A stretch of 64,000 nt of DNA from Actinoplanes oryzae (GTDB lineage: Bacteria > Actinomycetota > Actinomycetes > Mycobacteriales > Micromonosporaceae): the NCBI RefSeq assembly GCF_030757795.1, contig NZ_JAUQWH010000001.1, positions 124,001 to 188,000 on the forward strand, given 5' to 3'. The stretch's first letter is position 1. Each line of letters opens with the position of its first letter. This document shows, piece after piece, positions 43,942 through 52,839 of the stretch. The position numbers were made by a program, and so were the translations under genes. The notes below the pieces were generated by a model, which was given only the letters and a program-made list of their open reading frames with translations, was not told the origin of the DNA and did no database searches.

Positions 43942-44050
43942 AGGCGGGAAGGCCGGGCCGCGCGTGGTCTCCGCGTGCCGGGCCTGGTCCGAGGGGTCGT
44001 GGGGGTGCTCACGTGGGGGAGCGGGAGAGGCTCCGGGTCGGCTAGCGTGG

Positions 44051-44518
44051 GTGGACGTGGAAAAGATCAACATCCGCGAGGCCCGCTACGACGAGCCCGC
44101 GGCCCAGGCCCTCGTCACCCTCGCGATGGCCGAGCTCAGCAAGAGGTACGGCGGCAGCGGCGACGACACACCCGTCGATCCGGCCGACTTCACATCCCCG
44201 ACGGGCGCCTTCCTCGTGGCCAGCGACGAGACGGGCCGCCTCCTCGGCTGCGCCGGCTGGCGCACCCACGGCAGGGACGCCGAGCTCAAACGCATGTTCA
44301 CCATCGAGGCAGCCCGCGGCCGGGGCGTCGCCCGCCAGGTCCTGGCCGCGATCGAGGACTCGGCCCGCGAGCGCGGTTATGAGCGCGTGATCCTCGAGAC
44401 AGGCGACAAGCAGCCCGAGGCGATCGCCCTGTACGAGAAGTGCGGCTACGAGCGCATCGAGGACTTCGGCTACTACAAGGGTGAGGACGGGGTCCTCTCC
44501 TACGCCAAGCCCCTCTAA
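44051..44518 (+). CDS. GNAT family acetyltransferase
   Basis: 155 aa from GTG 44051 (or 44057). Core motifs of the acetyl-CoA fold: LKRMFTIEAARGRGVARQVLAAIEDSARERG (motif A with R-G-x-G-V-A) and LETGDKQPEAIALYEKCGYERIEDF (motif B). N-terminal REARYDEPAAQALV is typical of small GNAT enzymes. Substrate unknown. Preceded by the hexamer repeat and followed by a 600-bp gap. Confidence 0.88.
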   Translation: MDVEKINIREARYDEPAAQALVTLAMAELSKRYGGSGDDTPVDPADFTSPTGAFLVASDETGRLLGCAGWRTHGRDAELKRMFTIEAARGRGVARQVLAAIEDSARERGYERVILETGDKQPEAIALYEKCGYERIEDFGYYKGEDGVLSYAKPL

Positions 44519-44821
44519 CGGACCCGCTCCACCGCGCTCCCCCCGCCCGCCTGAGCGCTCTCCGACGCCGATCGCGCGACCTCGACGAACCCCGTCGCAG
44601 CCCGCACAAATGTGCCGGAACCGGGCTCAGGCGTGGCCGAGGCTGGGCGTCACCGGGGCTTGGGTTGCATCCGACGCCGGTGGCCGTGGCCGCGGCCTGA
44701 GGCGACACCTGAGTGCTCGGGCGCTCGGCGATGCGCTAGCCGAGGCGGGCCCGCCGTATGTGTCCGGTGCGTCGTTTCCCCGCCGGCAATAACGGTGCGT
44801 CCTGTGCCCGTAGGCAACCGG
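44519..44821 (+). other. Intergenic region after the GNAT gene
   Basis: No gene or strong signal to 44821. Base composition stays high-GC, and open frames read Arg/Pro/Cys without coding bias. Confidence 0.4.
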
Positions 44822-44975
44822 TTCGTGTGCGCGCCGGTGACACCGGCGGGGTGCACGCCCGCAACTGCGGTGGATTGTGGGCATGTTGGCAGCACCGATT
44901 CGTGTGCGCGTCGGCGACACCGGCCGGTGTGCACGGCAGCGAATCCGGTGGGTTGGGGGCACGTCGGCAACAAAC
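44822..44975 (+). repeat. Two 77-bp degenerate tandem repeats
   Basis: TTCGTGTGCGCG begins at 44822 and 44899, and the rest of each unit (GGTGACACCGG/GGCGACACCGG ... GTGCACG ... GGTGGATT/GGTGGGTT) matches over most of 77 bp. It also repeats a Val-Cys-Ala/Gly-His frame but no gene is evident. Confidence 0.65.
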
Positions 44976-45008
44976 GTAGCCGCCGGGTCACGGGGACCCG
45001 GCGGCTAC
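44976..45008. terminator. Terminator hairpin between GNAT and rpmB
   Basis: Perfect 14-bp inverted repeat GTAGCCGCCGGGTC/GACCCGGCGGCTAC around ACGGG. It lies about 115 bp downstream of the rpmB stop on the minus strand and can also end rightward transcription. Confidence 0.75.
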
Positions 45009-45124
45009 GGTGGTGTCTTGGCCGGACCGGCACGGGGGACGTCGCTCGTGGGCGACACTCCACCGAACAGGTGTCAGGCCTTCGGTCGATCAGGCGTCAC
45101 CGGAAGTGACGCGCGATCGAGTCG

Positions 45125-45316
45125 TCAGGCGCGGACGACCTTGCCGGCCTTGATGCACGAGGTGCAGACCTTGAGCTTCTTGGTGTTGCCGCCACCGGCC
45201 GGGGTGCGCACCGACTGGATGTTCGGGTTCCAGCGGCGGTTGGTCCGCCGGTGCGAGTGGGACACGTTGTGGCCGAAGCCCGGTCCCTTGCCACAGACGT
45301 CGCACACGCTAGCCAC
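45125..45316 (-). CDS. rpmB: 50S ribosomal protein L28
   Basis: 63 aa from GTG 45316, after AGGAG at 6 nt; an upstream ATG at 45355 would add a non-conserved extension. Sequence [34 protein letters not shown], with CDVC near the N terminus and CTSC near the C terminus, is a C+ (zinc) paralogue. It is divergent from the dhaL gene. Actinobacteria often carry another, C- paralogue controlled by Zur; none is in this window. Confidence 0.97.
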   Translation of the reverse strand: MASVCDVCGKGPGFGHNVSHSHRRTNRRWNPNIQSVRTPAGGGNTKKLKVCTSCIKAGKVVRA

Positions 45317-45504
45317 GGGGTACTCCTGGGATTGATACGCCGGCCAACGGAACACGACGGCCGGCTGCGAACTGAGGGTGCCCCGGACAGAGTGCGACCG
45401 GGCAACCCAGCCAGGTTACCCGATGCCCCGCCCGAACAGCCAATCGCCCCGGGAGGGCCCGTCGGCACCCGGCAAATGTCGGTGGGCGTTAGTAGGCTTT
45501 TCGC

Positions 45505-47589
45505 GTGCTGGAGACCCTGGATGCCGCCGCCGTGCGCCGCTGGTGCGGTGCTGGGCTGGCCGCGCTCCGGGCGCACCAGCGCGAGATCGACGAGCTCAAC
45601 GTCTATCCGGTCCCCGACGGCGACACCGGCACCAACCTCGTGCTCACCCTCACCTCCGCCCACGAAGCCCTCGAAGCCGCCGACGCCGAAGCCGAAGCCG
45701 CCGACCTCGAAGCCGACGACGCCGAAGCCACCGCCGACGACGCCGAGGCCGCCGAGGCCGCCGAGGCCGCCGACCTCGAAGCCGTCGCCGCCGAGGCCGC
45801 CGACCCCAAGGCCGCCGACGCCGAGGAAGGCACCGGCGGCAAGGCAGGTCGGAGTGGCGGCACGGCAGGCCGGAGCGGCGCGGTGAGCAGAAGCGACGCG
45901 GCCACCCACGGCGGCGCGGAGGATGCGGGCGGCGCGGAGGATGCGGGCGGCGCCGCAGGTGCGAGCGGCGCTGCAGGTGTAAGTGGCGTGACCCACCCGG
46001 GCGGCGCCGGCGGTGCGGTGGAGATCCGCATCGCAGCGGACGCCGATGCCCGGTCCGTCGGCGCCGATCACGCTGTCACCGGTGCGGCCGATGAGGTGGT
46101 CACCGGGGAGATCGTGGCCGGCCGGGAGGCCGGCGTCCGGGGCGCGGCGCTCGGGCGGGTGATGCGGCGCATGGCTCGCGGGGCGCTGCTCGGGGCTCGG
46201 GGCAACTCCGGCGTCATCGTGTCGCAGATTCTTCGCGGGATGGCGGACGCGTTCGCGGAGAAGGCGTCGGTGCGCGGCGCGGAGCTGGCCCGGGCGCTGC
46301 GGAAGGCGAGTGAGGCGGCCTACGCGGCGGTGGCCCGGCCGGTGGAGGGCACTGTTCTGTCGGTGGTGGCTGCCGCGGCCGAGGGGGCCAGCCGGATCAA
46401 GTCCGACGACCTGCTGACCGTGGCGCGGGCCGCGGCGCGATCGGCGTCCGAGGCGCTGGCCCGGACGCCGCAGCAGCTTCCGGTGCTGGCCCGCGCCGGG
46501 GTCGTCGACGCCGGTGGCCGGGGGCTGGTGGTCCTGCTCGAAGCCCTGGTCGAGGCATTGAGCACCGGCCCTGGTCCGGAGAAGGCCCGACCGGACGAGA
46601 CGGAGCAGAGCGCGCGGCCCGAAGAGACCGGGGCCGCCCCGGGGCCGGAGCGCCGGCACATCGGCCCGGGAGGTGGGGAGCACCCCGCTCCCGGATACGA
46701 GGTGCAGTATCTGCTCGATGCCGGGGCCGATGCCGTCGCCACGTTGCGGACGGTGCTCGACGGGCTCGGCAACTCGCTGGTGATCGTCGGGACGGGGGAC
46801 GGGGCGCCGCCCACCTGGAACGTTCATGTTCATGTCGATGATGTGGGGGCGGCGATCGAGGCCGGGATCCGGGCCGGGCGGCCGCACCGGATCTCCGTGA
46901 CGCCGTTGTCCGCGCAGCATCATGAGGAGCGCCCGGGCCGGGGTGCGGTTGTGGTCGCCGCCGGGGAGGGTCTGGCGCGTCTGTTCCGGGCGGAGGGCGC
47001 GGTCGTCGTCGAGCGGAACCCGTCGATCGCCGAGATGCTCGCGGCCGTCGCGGCCACCGGGGCGCGGCGGGTCGTGCTGCTGCCGAACGACGCCAACACG
47101 CACGCGGTCGCCACGGCTGCCGCGCGGGAGGCGACGGGCGGGCCCGGGGAGGTGCGGGTCAGCGTCGTGCCCACGCGCTCGCCGGTGCAGGCGCTTGCCG
47201 CCCTGGCCGTACGCGATGAGCAGCGCCGCTTCGACGATGACGTGATCGCGATGGCCGAGGCGGCCGGGGCCTGCCGGTACGGCGAGGTGACGACCGCCGC
47301 GCGGGAGGCGTTGACCGTGGCGGGGCGGTGCCGGCCCGGTGAGCTGATCGGGCTCGTGGACGGTGAGGTCAATCTCATCGGCGGCGGGCTGGAGGAGGTG
47401 TGCCGGCGGCTGCTCGACCGGATGCTCGGGGGCGGCGGCGAGCTGGTGACGCTCGTGCTCGGCGCCGACGCGCCCGCGAGCCTCGAACCGGCCCTGCGCG
47501 CGCATGTCGCCGAGGCGTGGCCCTTCGTGGAAGTGCAGTGTTATGCGGGTGGCCAGCCGCGCTACCACCTTCTTGTTGGAGTGGAATGA
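45505..47589 (+). CDS. DhaL-domain protein (DAK2/FakA-like) with long repeat insertion
   Basis: 694 aa, GTG start. The DhaL domain starts NVYPVPDGDTGTNLVLTL and resumes with RMARGALLGARGNSGVIVSQILRG, the same two blocks normally about 25 to 30 residues apart. Here they are separated by about 150 residues of Ala/Glu/Asp-rich then Ala/Gly-rich sequence (residues about 57-205), including two 18-bp tandem units at 45910-45945. The C-terminal part (FVVVGLNPSIAEMLAAVAATG-like region, LVTLVLGADAP at the end) belongs to the YloV/FakA type. The family binds ADP-Mg and pairs with a fatty-acid binding protein; here it precedes recG with ATGA overlap. The insertion lies between ligand blocks and may form a surface loop. 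Confidence 0.85.
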   Translation: MLETLDAAAVRRWCGAGLAALRAHQREIDELNVYPVPDGDTGTNLVLTLTSAHEALEAADAEAEAADLEADDAEATADDAEAAEAAEAADLEAVAAEAADPKAADAEEGTGGKAGRSGGTAGRSGAVSRSDAATHGGAEDAGGAEDAGGAAGASGAAGVSGVTHPGGAGGAVEIRIAADADARSVGADHAVTGAADEVVTGEIVAGREAGVRGAALGRVMRRMARGALLGARGNSGVIVSQILRGMADAFAEKASVRGAELARALRKASEAAYAAVARPVEGTVLSVVAAAAEGASRIKSDDLLTVARAAARSASEALARTPQQLPVLARAGVVDAGGRGLVVLLEALVEALSTGPGPEKARPDETEQSARPEETGAAPGPERRHIGPGGGEHPAPGYEVQYLLDAGADAVATLRTVLDGLGNSLVIVGTGDGAPPTWNVHVHVDDVGAAIEAGIRAGRPHRISVTPLSAQHHEERPGRGAVVVAAGEGLARLFRAEGAVVVERNPSIAEMLAAVAATGARRVVLLPNDANTHAVATAAAREATGGPGEVRVSVVPTRSPVQALAALAVRDEQRRFDDDVIAMAEAAGACRYGEVTTAAREALTVAGRCRPGELIGLVDGEVNLIGGGLEEVCRRLLDRMLGGGGELVTLVLGADAPASLEPALRAHVAEAWPFVEVQCYAGGQPRYHLLVGVE
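45910..45945 (+). repeat. Two 18-bp tandem units in the dhaL insertion
   Basis: GGCGGCGCGGAGGATGCG at 45910 and 45928, perfect, in frame, giving GGAEDA repeats. GCC(GAA/GAG) triplet runs precede it at 45669-45800. Confidence 0.85.
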
Positions 47590-49790
47590 CCGACACGACC
47601 ACCGCGACGACCGTCGACACCCCGCTGCGGAAGGTGCTCGGCGACAGGACCGCGAAGGCGCTCGCCGACCATCTCGACCTGCACACCGCGGGCGATCTGA
47701 TCTATCACTTCCCGCGCCGCTACGACGAGCGCGGCGAGCACACCGACCTGCGCGAGCTCCAGATCGGCGAGCAGGTCACCCTGCTTGCCCAGGTGCGCAG
47801 CCGGACGGTACGCCCGATGCGCCAGCGCCGCGGCACCATGCTGGAGATCACCGTCGGCGACGGGTCGGGCGCGACGCTGACGTGCACGTTCTTCAACCAG
47901 GCGTGGCGCGAGCGGGAGCTGACGCCGGGGCGCTGGGGGCTCTTCGCCGGGAAGGTCACCGACTTCCGGGGGAAGCGGCAGCTCAACGGCCCGTCCTATC
48001 AGCTGCTCAAGGCCGACGCGACGCAGGACGAGGCGGCCGAGGAGATCGAGGAGTTCGCCGGGGCGCTGATTCCGGTCTATCCCGCGGCGGCCGCCGTGCC
48101 GACGTGGACGATCACGAAGTGCGTACGGACCGTGCTCGACACCTTCCAGGCGCCGGAGGATCCGCTGCCCGGGGCGGTCCGGGCCAATCGGAACCTCATC
48201 GGCATCGGCAAGGCCCTGCACGAGATCCACCGGCCGAGCTCGCAGGAGGACCTCTACCGGGCGAAGCACCGGCTCAAGTGGGACGAGGCGTTCGCCGTGC
48301 AGGTGACGCTCGCGCAGCGGCGGGCGCGGGCGGCCGCGGATCCGGGGCGCGCGCGGCCCCGGAAGGCGGACGGCATCCTGGCCGCGTTCGATGCCGCCCT
48401 GCCGTACGAGCTGACCGAGGGCCAGGCGCGGGTCGGCGAGGAGATCGCGGCGGATCTGGCGGCGTCGCACCCCATGCACCGCCTGCTGCAGGGTGAGGTT
48501 GGGTCGGGCAAGACCCTGGTGGCCGTACGCGCGATGCTCCAGGTGGTCGACGCCGGCGGCCAGGCGGCGTTGCTGGCCCCGACGGAGGTGCTCGCCACGC
48601 AGCACCAGCGCAGCATCAGCGCCCAGCTCGGGGCGCTCGGGCGGGCCGGGGAGCTCGACGGCGACCCGCGCGGGACCCAGGTGACGCTGGTCACCGGATC
48701 GCTCGGGGCGAAGGGGCGGCGCGCCGCGCTCGCCAAGGTGGCCGACGGCACAGCCGGGATCGTCGTGGGGACCCATGCCCTGCTGTACGAGGGTGTCGAC
48801 TTCCACGATCTCGGCCTGGTGGTCGTGGACGAGCAGCACCGGTTCGGCGTCGAGCAGCGGGACGCGTTGCGGGCCAAGGCCGCCACGCCGCCGCACGTGC
48901 TGGTGATGACCGCCACGCCGATCCCGCGGACCGTCGCGATGACCGTGTACGGCGACCTGGAGACCTCGACGCTGTCGCAGTTGCCGCGCGGCCGGTCGCC
49001 GATCGCGTCCCACGTGGTCCCGCCGGAGCGGCCCGACTTCCTCGCGCGGGCCTGGGAGCGGGTGAAGGAGGAGGTGCGGAAGGGCCACCAGGCGTACGTG
49101 GTCTGCCCGCGCATCGGCGACGCCGACGGTGCCGAGGACGACGGGGAGCCGCCGAAGGACGACGAGCCCGCCCGGCGGCCGCCGCTCGCGGTGCTGGAGG
49201 TGGCGCCGATCCTCGAGGAGGGGCCGCTGCACGGGCTGCGGATCGGGGTCCTGCACGGCCGGCTGCCCGCCGAGGAGAAGGACGCCGTGATGCGCCGCTT
49301 CGCCGCCGCCGAGCTGGACGTGCTGGTCGCCACCACCGTGATCGAGGTCGGCGTGGACGTGCCCAACTCCACCGTCATGATCATCATGGATGCCGACCGG
49401 TTCGGCGTCTCCCAGCTGCACCAGCTCCGCGGTCGCGTCGGCCGCGGCTCGGCGCCGGGTGTGTGCCTCCTGGTCTCCGAGGCGGTCGAGGGTACGCCGG
49501 CCCGCGAGCGACTGGCCGCCGTGGCGTCCACGACCGACGGCTTCAAACTGGCCGAGCTGGACCTCGAACAGCGCCGCGAGGGCGACGTCCTCGGCGCCTC
49601 GCAGTCCGGCAAGCACAGCCACCTGCGCCTGCTCTCGCTGTTGCGGGACAGCAACCTCATCCGGGAGGCCCGGGCCGAGGCGGCCGAGCTGGTGGGCGAC
49701 GATCCCGACCTGACCCGTTACCCGGCGCTGGCGGCCTCGGTCGCGGCGCTGGTCGACGAGGACCGAGCCGAATACTTGGAGAAGGGTTGA
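47586..49790 (+). CDS. recG: ATP-dependent DNA helicase RecG
   Basis: 734 aa, ATGA overlap with the DhaL gene. Remodels stalled replication forks and Holliday junctions. Wedge/OB domain (VTLLAQVRSRTVRPMRQRRGTMLEITVGDG) precedes the helicase: Walker A LQGEVGSGKTLVAVRAM, DEQHRFGVEQR (motif II), MTATPIPRT (III), and the C-terminal QLRGRVGRG (VI). The internal acidic/Pro segment GDADGAEDDGEPPKDDEPARR is an inter-motif insertion. It overlaps the following DUF952 gene. Confidence 0.96.
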   Translation: MTDTTTATTVDTPLRKVLGDRTAKALADHLDLHTAGDLIYHFPRRYDERGEHTDLRELQIGEQVTLLAQVRSRTVRPMRQRRGTMLEITVGDGSGATLTCTFFNQAWRERELTPGRWGLFAGKVTDFRGKRQLNGPSYQLLKADATQDEAAEEIEEFAGALIPVYPAAAAVPTWTITKCVRTVLDTFQAPEDPLPGAVRANRNLIGIGKALHEIHRPSSQEDLYRAKHRLKWDEAFAVQVTLAQRRARAAADPGRARPRKADGILAAFDAALPYELTEGQARVGEEIAADLAASHPMHRLLQGEVGSGKTLVAVRAMLQVVDAGGQAALLAPTEVLATQHQRSISAQLGALGRAGELDGDPRGTQVTLVTGSLGAKGRRAALAKVADGTAGIVVGTHALLYEGVDFHDLGLVVVDEQHRFGVEQRDALRAKAATPPHVLVMTATPIPRTVAMTVYGDLETSTLSQLPRGRSPIASHVVPPERPDFLARAWERVKEEVRKGHQAYVVCPRIGDADGAEDDGEPPKDDEPARRPPLAVLEVAPILEEGPLHGLRIGVLHGRLPAEEKDAVMRRFAAAELDVLVATTVIEVGVDVPNSTVMIIMDADRFGVSQLHQLRGRVGRGSAPGVCLLVSEAVEGTPARERLAAVASTTDGFKLAELDLEQRREGDVLGASQSGKHSHLRLLSLLRDSNLIREARAEAAELVGDDPDLTRYPALAASVAALVDEDRAEYLEKG

Positions 49791-50140
49791 TCCTGCATTT
49801 CTGCCCGCGGGCCGACTGGGAACGGGCCGCCGAGACGGGCACCTACCGCGCGGAGTCCCTGGAGAGCCAGGGCTTCATCCACCTGTCCACCCCGGAGCAG
49901 GTGGCCGTCCCGGCGAACCTGCTCGCCCGCGGCCGCACCGACCTGGTGCTGCTGGTGCTGCGGGAGGAGCTGCTGCCCGTACCCCCGGTGTGGGAGGACG
50001 GCGACCCACCGGACCCGTCCGGCATGCAGTTCCCGCACCTCTACGCGCCCATCCCGGTCGCCGCCGTCGCCGCCGTCCACGACTGGCAACCCGGCCCGGA
50101 CGGCACCTTCGCCCCGCCCACCGACCTGCCCGGCGCCTGA
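49787..50140 (+). CDS. DUF952 family protein
   Basis: 117 aa from TTG 49787, overlapping the recG stop (TTGA), with GGAGAAGG just upstream; a rare but well-supported start. Motifs ILHFCPRADWERAAETGTYRAESLESQGFIHLSTPEQVA and GMQFPHLYAPIPVAAV match DUF952, thought to be a glutathione S-transferase-like or ADP-ribosyl-type small fold. No function known. Confidence 0.88.
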   Translation: MILHFCPRADWERAAETGTYRAESLESQGFIHLSTPEQVAVPANLLARGRTDLVLLVLREELLPVPPVWEDGDPPDPSGMQFPHLYAPIPVAAVAAVHDWQPGPDGTFAPPTDLPGA

Positions 50141-50385
50141 CCGGGCCCGTTGCCGTGGCCCGGTGACCGAGCGAGCCCGGTGACGTGTCCGGCGCTTGAC
50201 CGACCCGTCGCCGGGCCCGCTGACCGAGCGAGCCCGCCGACGTGTCCAGCGCTCGAGCGGGCCCGGTGACCGGGCGAGTCCTCAGACCTGCCCGGCGTCC
50301 GAGCAGCCCACCGACGGGCCTGGCGGTCGCCGGGACCGGCGGAGACGGGTTCCCGGCCGGTCTGATGTGGACAGTTATGGCAACG
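50141..50385 (+). repeat. Degenerate about 57-bp repeats after DUF952
   Basis: GACCGAGCGAGCCCG recurs at 50165 and 50222, with related GGTGACGTGTCC/CCGACGTGTCC following. It is part of a Pro/Gly-rich non-coding gap. Confidence 0.55.
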
Positions 50386-50388
50386 AAA

Positions 50389-50421
50389 AGGCGCGCCGGC
50401 TCGGTGGGAGCCGGCGCGCCT
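50389..50421 (-). terminator. Terminator of the sortase-substrate gene
   Basis: AGGCGCGCCGGCTC (50389-50402) pairs with GAGCCGGCGCGCCT (50408-50421). On the minus strand it is followed by TTTTCG. It ends the gene at 50433-51434. Confidence 0.85.
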
Positions 50422-50432
50422 CAGGCGTTACG

Positions 50433-51434
50433 TCAGGCGGTGAACTTCACCTTGCGGCGACGCGCCACGATGAACAGCGCGATGCCGGCACCGAGCAGCA
50501 CGACCGCACCGGCGGCGATGCTGCCGGCGGCCGCACCGGTCAGCGGCAGGGTCGGCTCGTCGCTGTCGCCACCGCCGGAGCCGGCGGTGTCACAGTCCGC
50601 GGGCTGCTCGTACGTGATGGTGGCGGCCTCGTCCTCGTAGCCCTCGGGCGTGGCGGTGATCTCCATGCCGTCGGTGGCGGGGAGCTCGACCTTGGTCGTC
50701 TCGCCGACCTTGCCGGTGATGGTCTTGGTGACCCCGGTGCTGGTCTCGAACGTCACTTTGACGTCCTCGGGCCAGCTCTTCGGCACCGTGATGCCCAGGG
50801 TGACCGAGTCGCAGTCGGCCTCGTAGACGAACTCCGGCTCCTCGGCGGGCGCCGACGGGGCCGTGCTGCTCGGGGCCGGGGAGCTCGGCGCCGGGCTGGT
50901 CGGGGTGGCGGGCGACGAGGGCGCCGGCTTGGTCGGGGTCGACGCCGACGGGGCGGGCGACGCCGAGGCCGAGGCGGAGGCCGACGGGGACGGCGACTCG
51001 CTCTCCTCCGGCGCGCACTTCTCGGTGGGCTTGCGCAGCTCGCCGCCGTCGCCCTTGGTCACGTCCGCCTGGCGCTCGTAGTCCCAGAACGCGGTGATGC
51101 CGACCTCGGCCTTCTCGGCCGAGGCGGGAAGCTGCTGGATGCCCTCGAGGGAGCCCGGCGCCTTCGGCAGCACGGCGTCCTTCAGGAGGCCGGTGATGGT
51201 GCTGCCTTCGGTCAGCTTGACGTCGGTGATCTTGGCTTCGAGGTTGCCCTGGCTGTTGAAGGCCGTCCAGGTGACCTGCCAGGTGCCGTCCTCGTTCACG
51301 CAGGCGGCGGAGGGCTTGAGGGTGGTGTGGTGGGCGCTCGCGGGGCCGGCGAGGAACGCCACGCCCGTCAGGCCGAGCAGGGTGCCGGCGGCGATGGATG
51401 CCGTGCGGCGCAGGGGGGACTTGCGGAGGATCAC
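50433..51434 (-). CDS. LPXTG cell-wall-anchored protein (sortase substrate)
   Basis: 333 aa from GTG 51434 (AGGAG 5-10 nt upstream). A signal peptide (RKSPLRRTASIAAGTLLGLTGVAFLAGPASA) is cleaved near ASAHH. The mature N-terminal domain is about 115 residues, then a Ser/Pro/Ala-rich stalk (SPSPSASASASASPAP...), a second domain with EADCDSVTLGITVPKSWPED, and the sorting signal LPLTG, membrane stretch IAAGAVVLLGAGIALFI and RRRK tail. It is likely anchored by a class E/F-type sortase. Both domains are unassigned. Not part of the conserved core order; sits between DUF952 and rsmD. Confidence 0.88.
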   Translation of the reverse strand: MILRKSPLRRTASIAAGTLLGLTGVAFLAGPASAHHTTLKPSAACVNEDGTWQVTWTAFNSQGNLEAKITDVKLTEGSTITGLLKDAVLPKAPGSLEGIQQLPASAEKAEVGITAFWDYERQADVTKGDGGELRKPTEKCAPEESESPSPSASASASASPAPSASTPTKPAPSSPATPTSPAPSSPAPSSTAPSAPAEEPEFVYEADCDSVTLGITVPKSWPEDVKVTFETSTGVTKTITGKVGETTKVELPATDGMEITATPEGYEDEAATITYEQPADCDTAGSGGGDSDEPTLPLTGAAAGSIAAGAVVLLGAGIALFIVARRRKVKFTA

Positions 51435-51787
51435 GCCTTCTCCTGTGGTGAGGACCGAGGGGAACGGCGCGGGGTCGGCGGCATGCCGGCGCGCGACAGG
51501 GGCTGTCAGCGCGGGCCGGCGACGATACCTCCCCGCATCGTCGTACCGACAGCGTTTCGTCGGCGGCACAGGGACCATAGCGAGCCGGGCCGATCCGTTG
51601 AACCCCGAAGCTGGCTCCGAGGTGACTGTTATATATTCGAGATCTTCGTTGGACGCGCTGCTGTTGTGCTGCTGCTCAACGTGGTTTCCGGGGCACGAAG
51701 CGGAGGGAAAAGTTCACTCTCCGGTGGGGCGCCCGGGGTGGTGAAGTAGCGTCGCAGCGTGCTCTTCCAACAAGCCGTGGGGGCTCG
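51435..51787 (+). other. Intergenic region between the sortase substrate and rsmD
   Basis: 353 bp; no gene. A/T-rich TTATATATTCGAGATCTTCG near 51629-51648 is the most promoter-like stretch. The divergent genes use it for both starts. Confidence 0.5.
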
Positions 51788-52363
51788 ATGACCCGCATCA
51801 TCGCCGGGACGCACGGCGGGCGCCGGCTGGCCGCGCCGCCCGGTGCGCAGACCCGGCCCACATCGGACCGGGTGCGCGAGGCCTACTTCAGTGCGCTCGG
51901 CACCATGACCGATCTCGACGGTGCCCGGATCGCCGATCTCTACGCCGGCTCCGGGGCGATCGGGCTCGAGGCGCTGTCGCGCGGGGCCGCCCACGCGCTG
52001 CTCGTCGAGTCCGACGCCAAGGCTGCCCGCGCGATCCGGGACAACATCGTCGCGCTCCGGGCCGGCAACGCCGCGCGCCTGGTCACCGGCAAGGTGCTCA
52101 CGCTGCTCGCCGCGCCCCCCGAGGGCGGGCCCTACGACGTCGTCTTCGCCGATCCGCCGTACGCGGTCGGTGACGACGAGGTCGAGGAGGTGCAGCTGGC
52201 CCTCGTGGCCAACGGGTGGCTGGCGGACGACGCGGTGGTGACCTTCGAGCGATCGTCCCGTACGTCGGTCAAGGGTAAGCCATTGAGCTGGGTGGACGGT
52301 CTCACAGCGGATCGCAGCCGCCGCTACGGCGAGACCACTCTTTGGTACGGTCGCCGATCATGA
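51788..52363 (+). CDS. rsmD: 16S rRNA (guanine966-N2)-methyltransferase RsmD
   Basis: 191 aa, ATG start. SAM-binding motif IADLYAGSGAIGLEALSRGA and catalytic VVFADPPYAV (N/DPPY). N-terminal TRIIAGTHGGRRLAAPPG is conserved. Methylates m2G966 of 16S rRNA (E. coli numbering). It overlaps coaD by ATGA, a pairing conserved across actinobacteria. Confidence 0.95.
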   Translation: MTRIIAGTHGGRRLAAPPGAQTRPTSDRVREAYFSALGTMTDLDGARIADLYAGSGAIGLEALSRGAAHALLVESDAKAARAIRDNIVALRAGNAARLVTGKVLTLLAAPPEGGPYDVVFADPPYAVGDDEVEEVQLALVANGWLADDAVVTFERSSRTSVKGKPLSWVDGLTADRSRRYGETTLWYGRRS

Positions 52364-52839
52364 GACGTGCGGTCTGTCCCGGTTCCTTCGATCCGGTCAC
52401 CAACGGGCACCTCGACATCGTCGGGCGCGCGAGCCGGCTCTTCGACGAGGTCATCGTCGGCGTCCTGATCAACCACTCCAAGACCGGCCTGTTCACGATC
52501 GAGGAGCGCATCGAGATGCTCCGCGAGGCCTCGGCGCCGTACCCGAACGTGCGGGTCGAGTCCTTCCACGGCCTGCTGGTGGACTTCTGCCGGGCCCAGG
52601 GGGCGGCCGTGGTGATCAAGGGTCTGCGCGCGGTGAGCGACTTCGACTACGAATTGCAGATGGCGCAGATGAACATCGGGCTCTCCGGCGTGGAGACGTT
52701 GTTCATGCCGACCAACCCCCTTTATTCGTTCCTCTCGTCCAGCCTGGTGAAGGACGTCGTCAAGTGGGGCGGCGACGCGTCGTCCTACGTGCCCGACTTC
52801 GTCCGGGAGCGGCTCGTGACGAGACTGCGGCAAAACTGA
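52360..52839 (+). CDS. coaD: Phosphopantetheine adenylyltransferase
   Basis: 159 aa, ATG 52360 in the ATGA overlap with rsmD. Transfers AMP to 4'-phosphopantetheine, the penultimate step of coenzyme A synthesis. N-terminal VCPGSFDPVTNGHLDIVGRA (T/HxGH nucleotidyltransferase motif), VESFHGLLVDF, and C-terminal FLSSSLVKDV. Length is standard. Confidence 0.96.
   Translation: MRRAVCPGSFDPVTNGHLDIVGRASRLFDEVIVGVLINHSKTGLFTIEERIEMLREASAPYPNVRVESFHGLLVDFCRAQGAAVVIKGLRAVSDFDYELQMAQMNIGLSGVETLFMPTNPLYSFLSSSLVKDVVKWGGDASSYVPDFVRERLVTRLRQN

Noticed and set aside
43422-44012. Glu/Arg/Lys-rich minus-strand frame over the hexamer repeat
   Set aside because: Produced by TTCGC hexamers on the other strand; its remainder is antisense to thiL.
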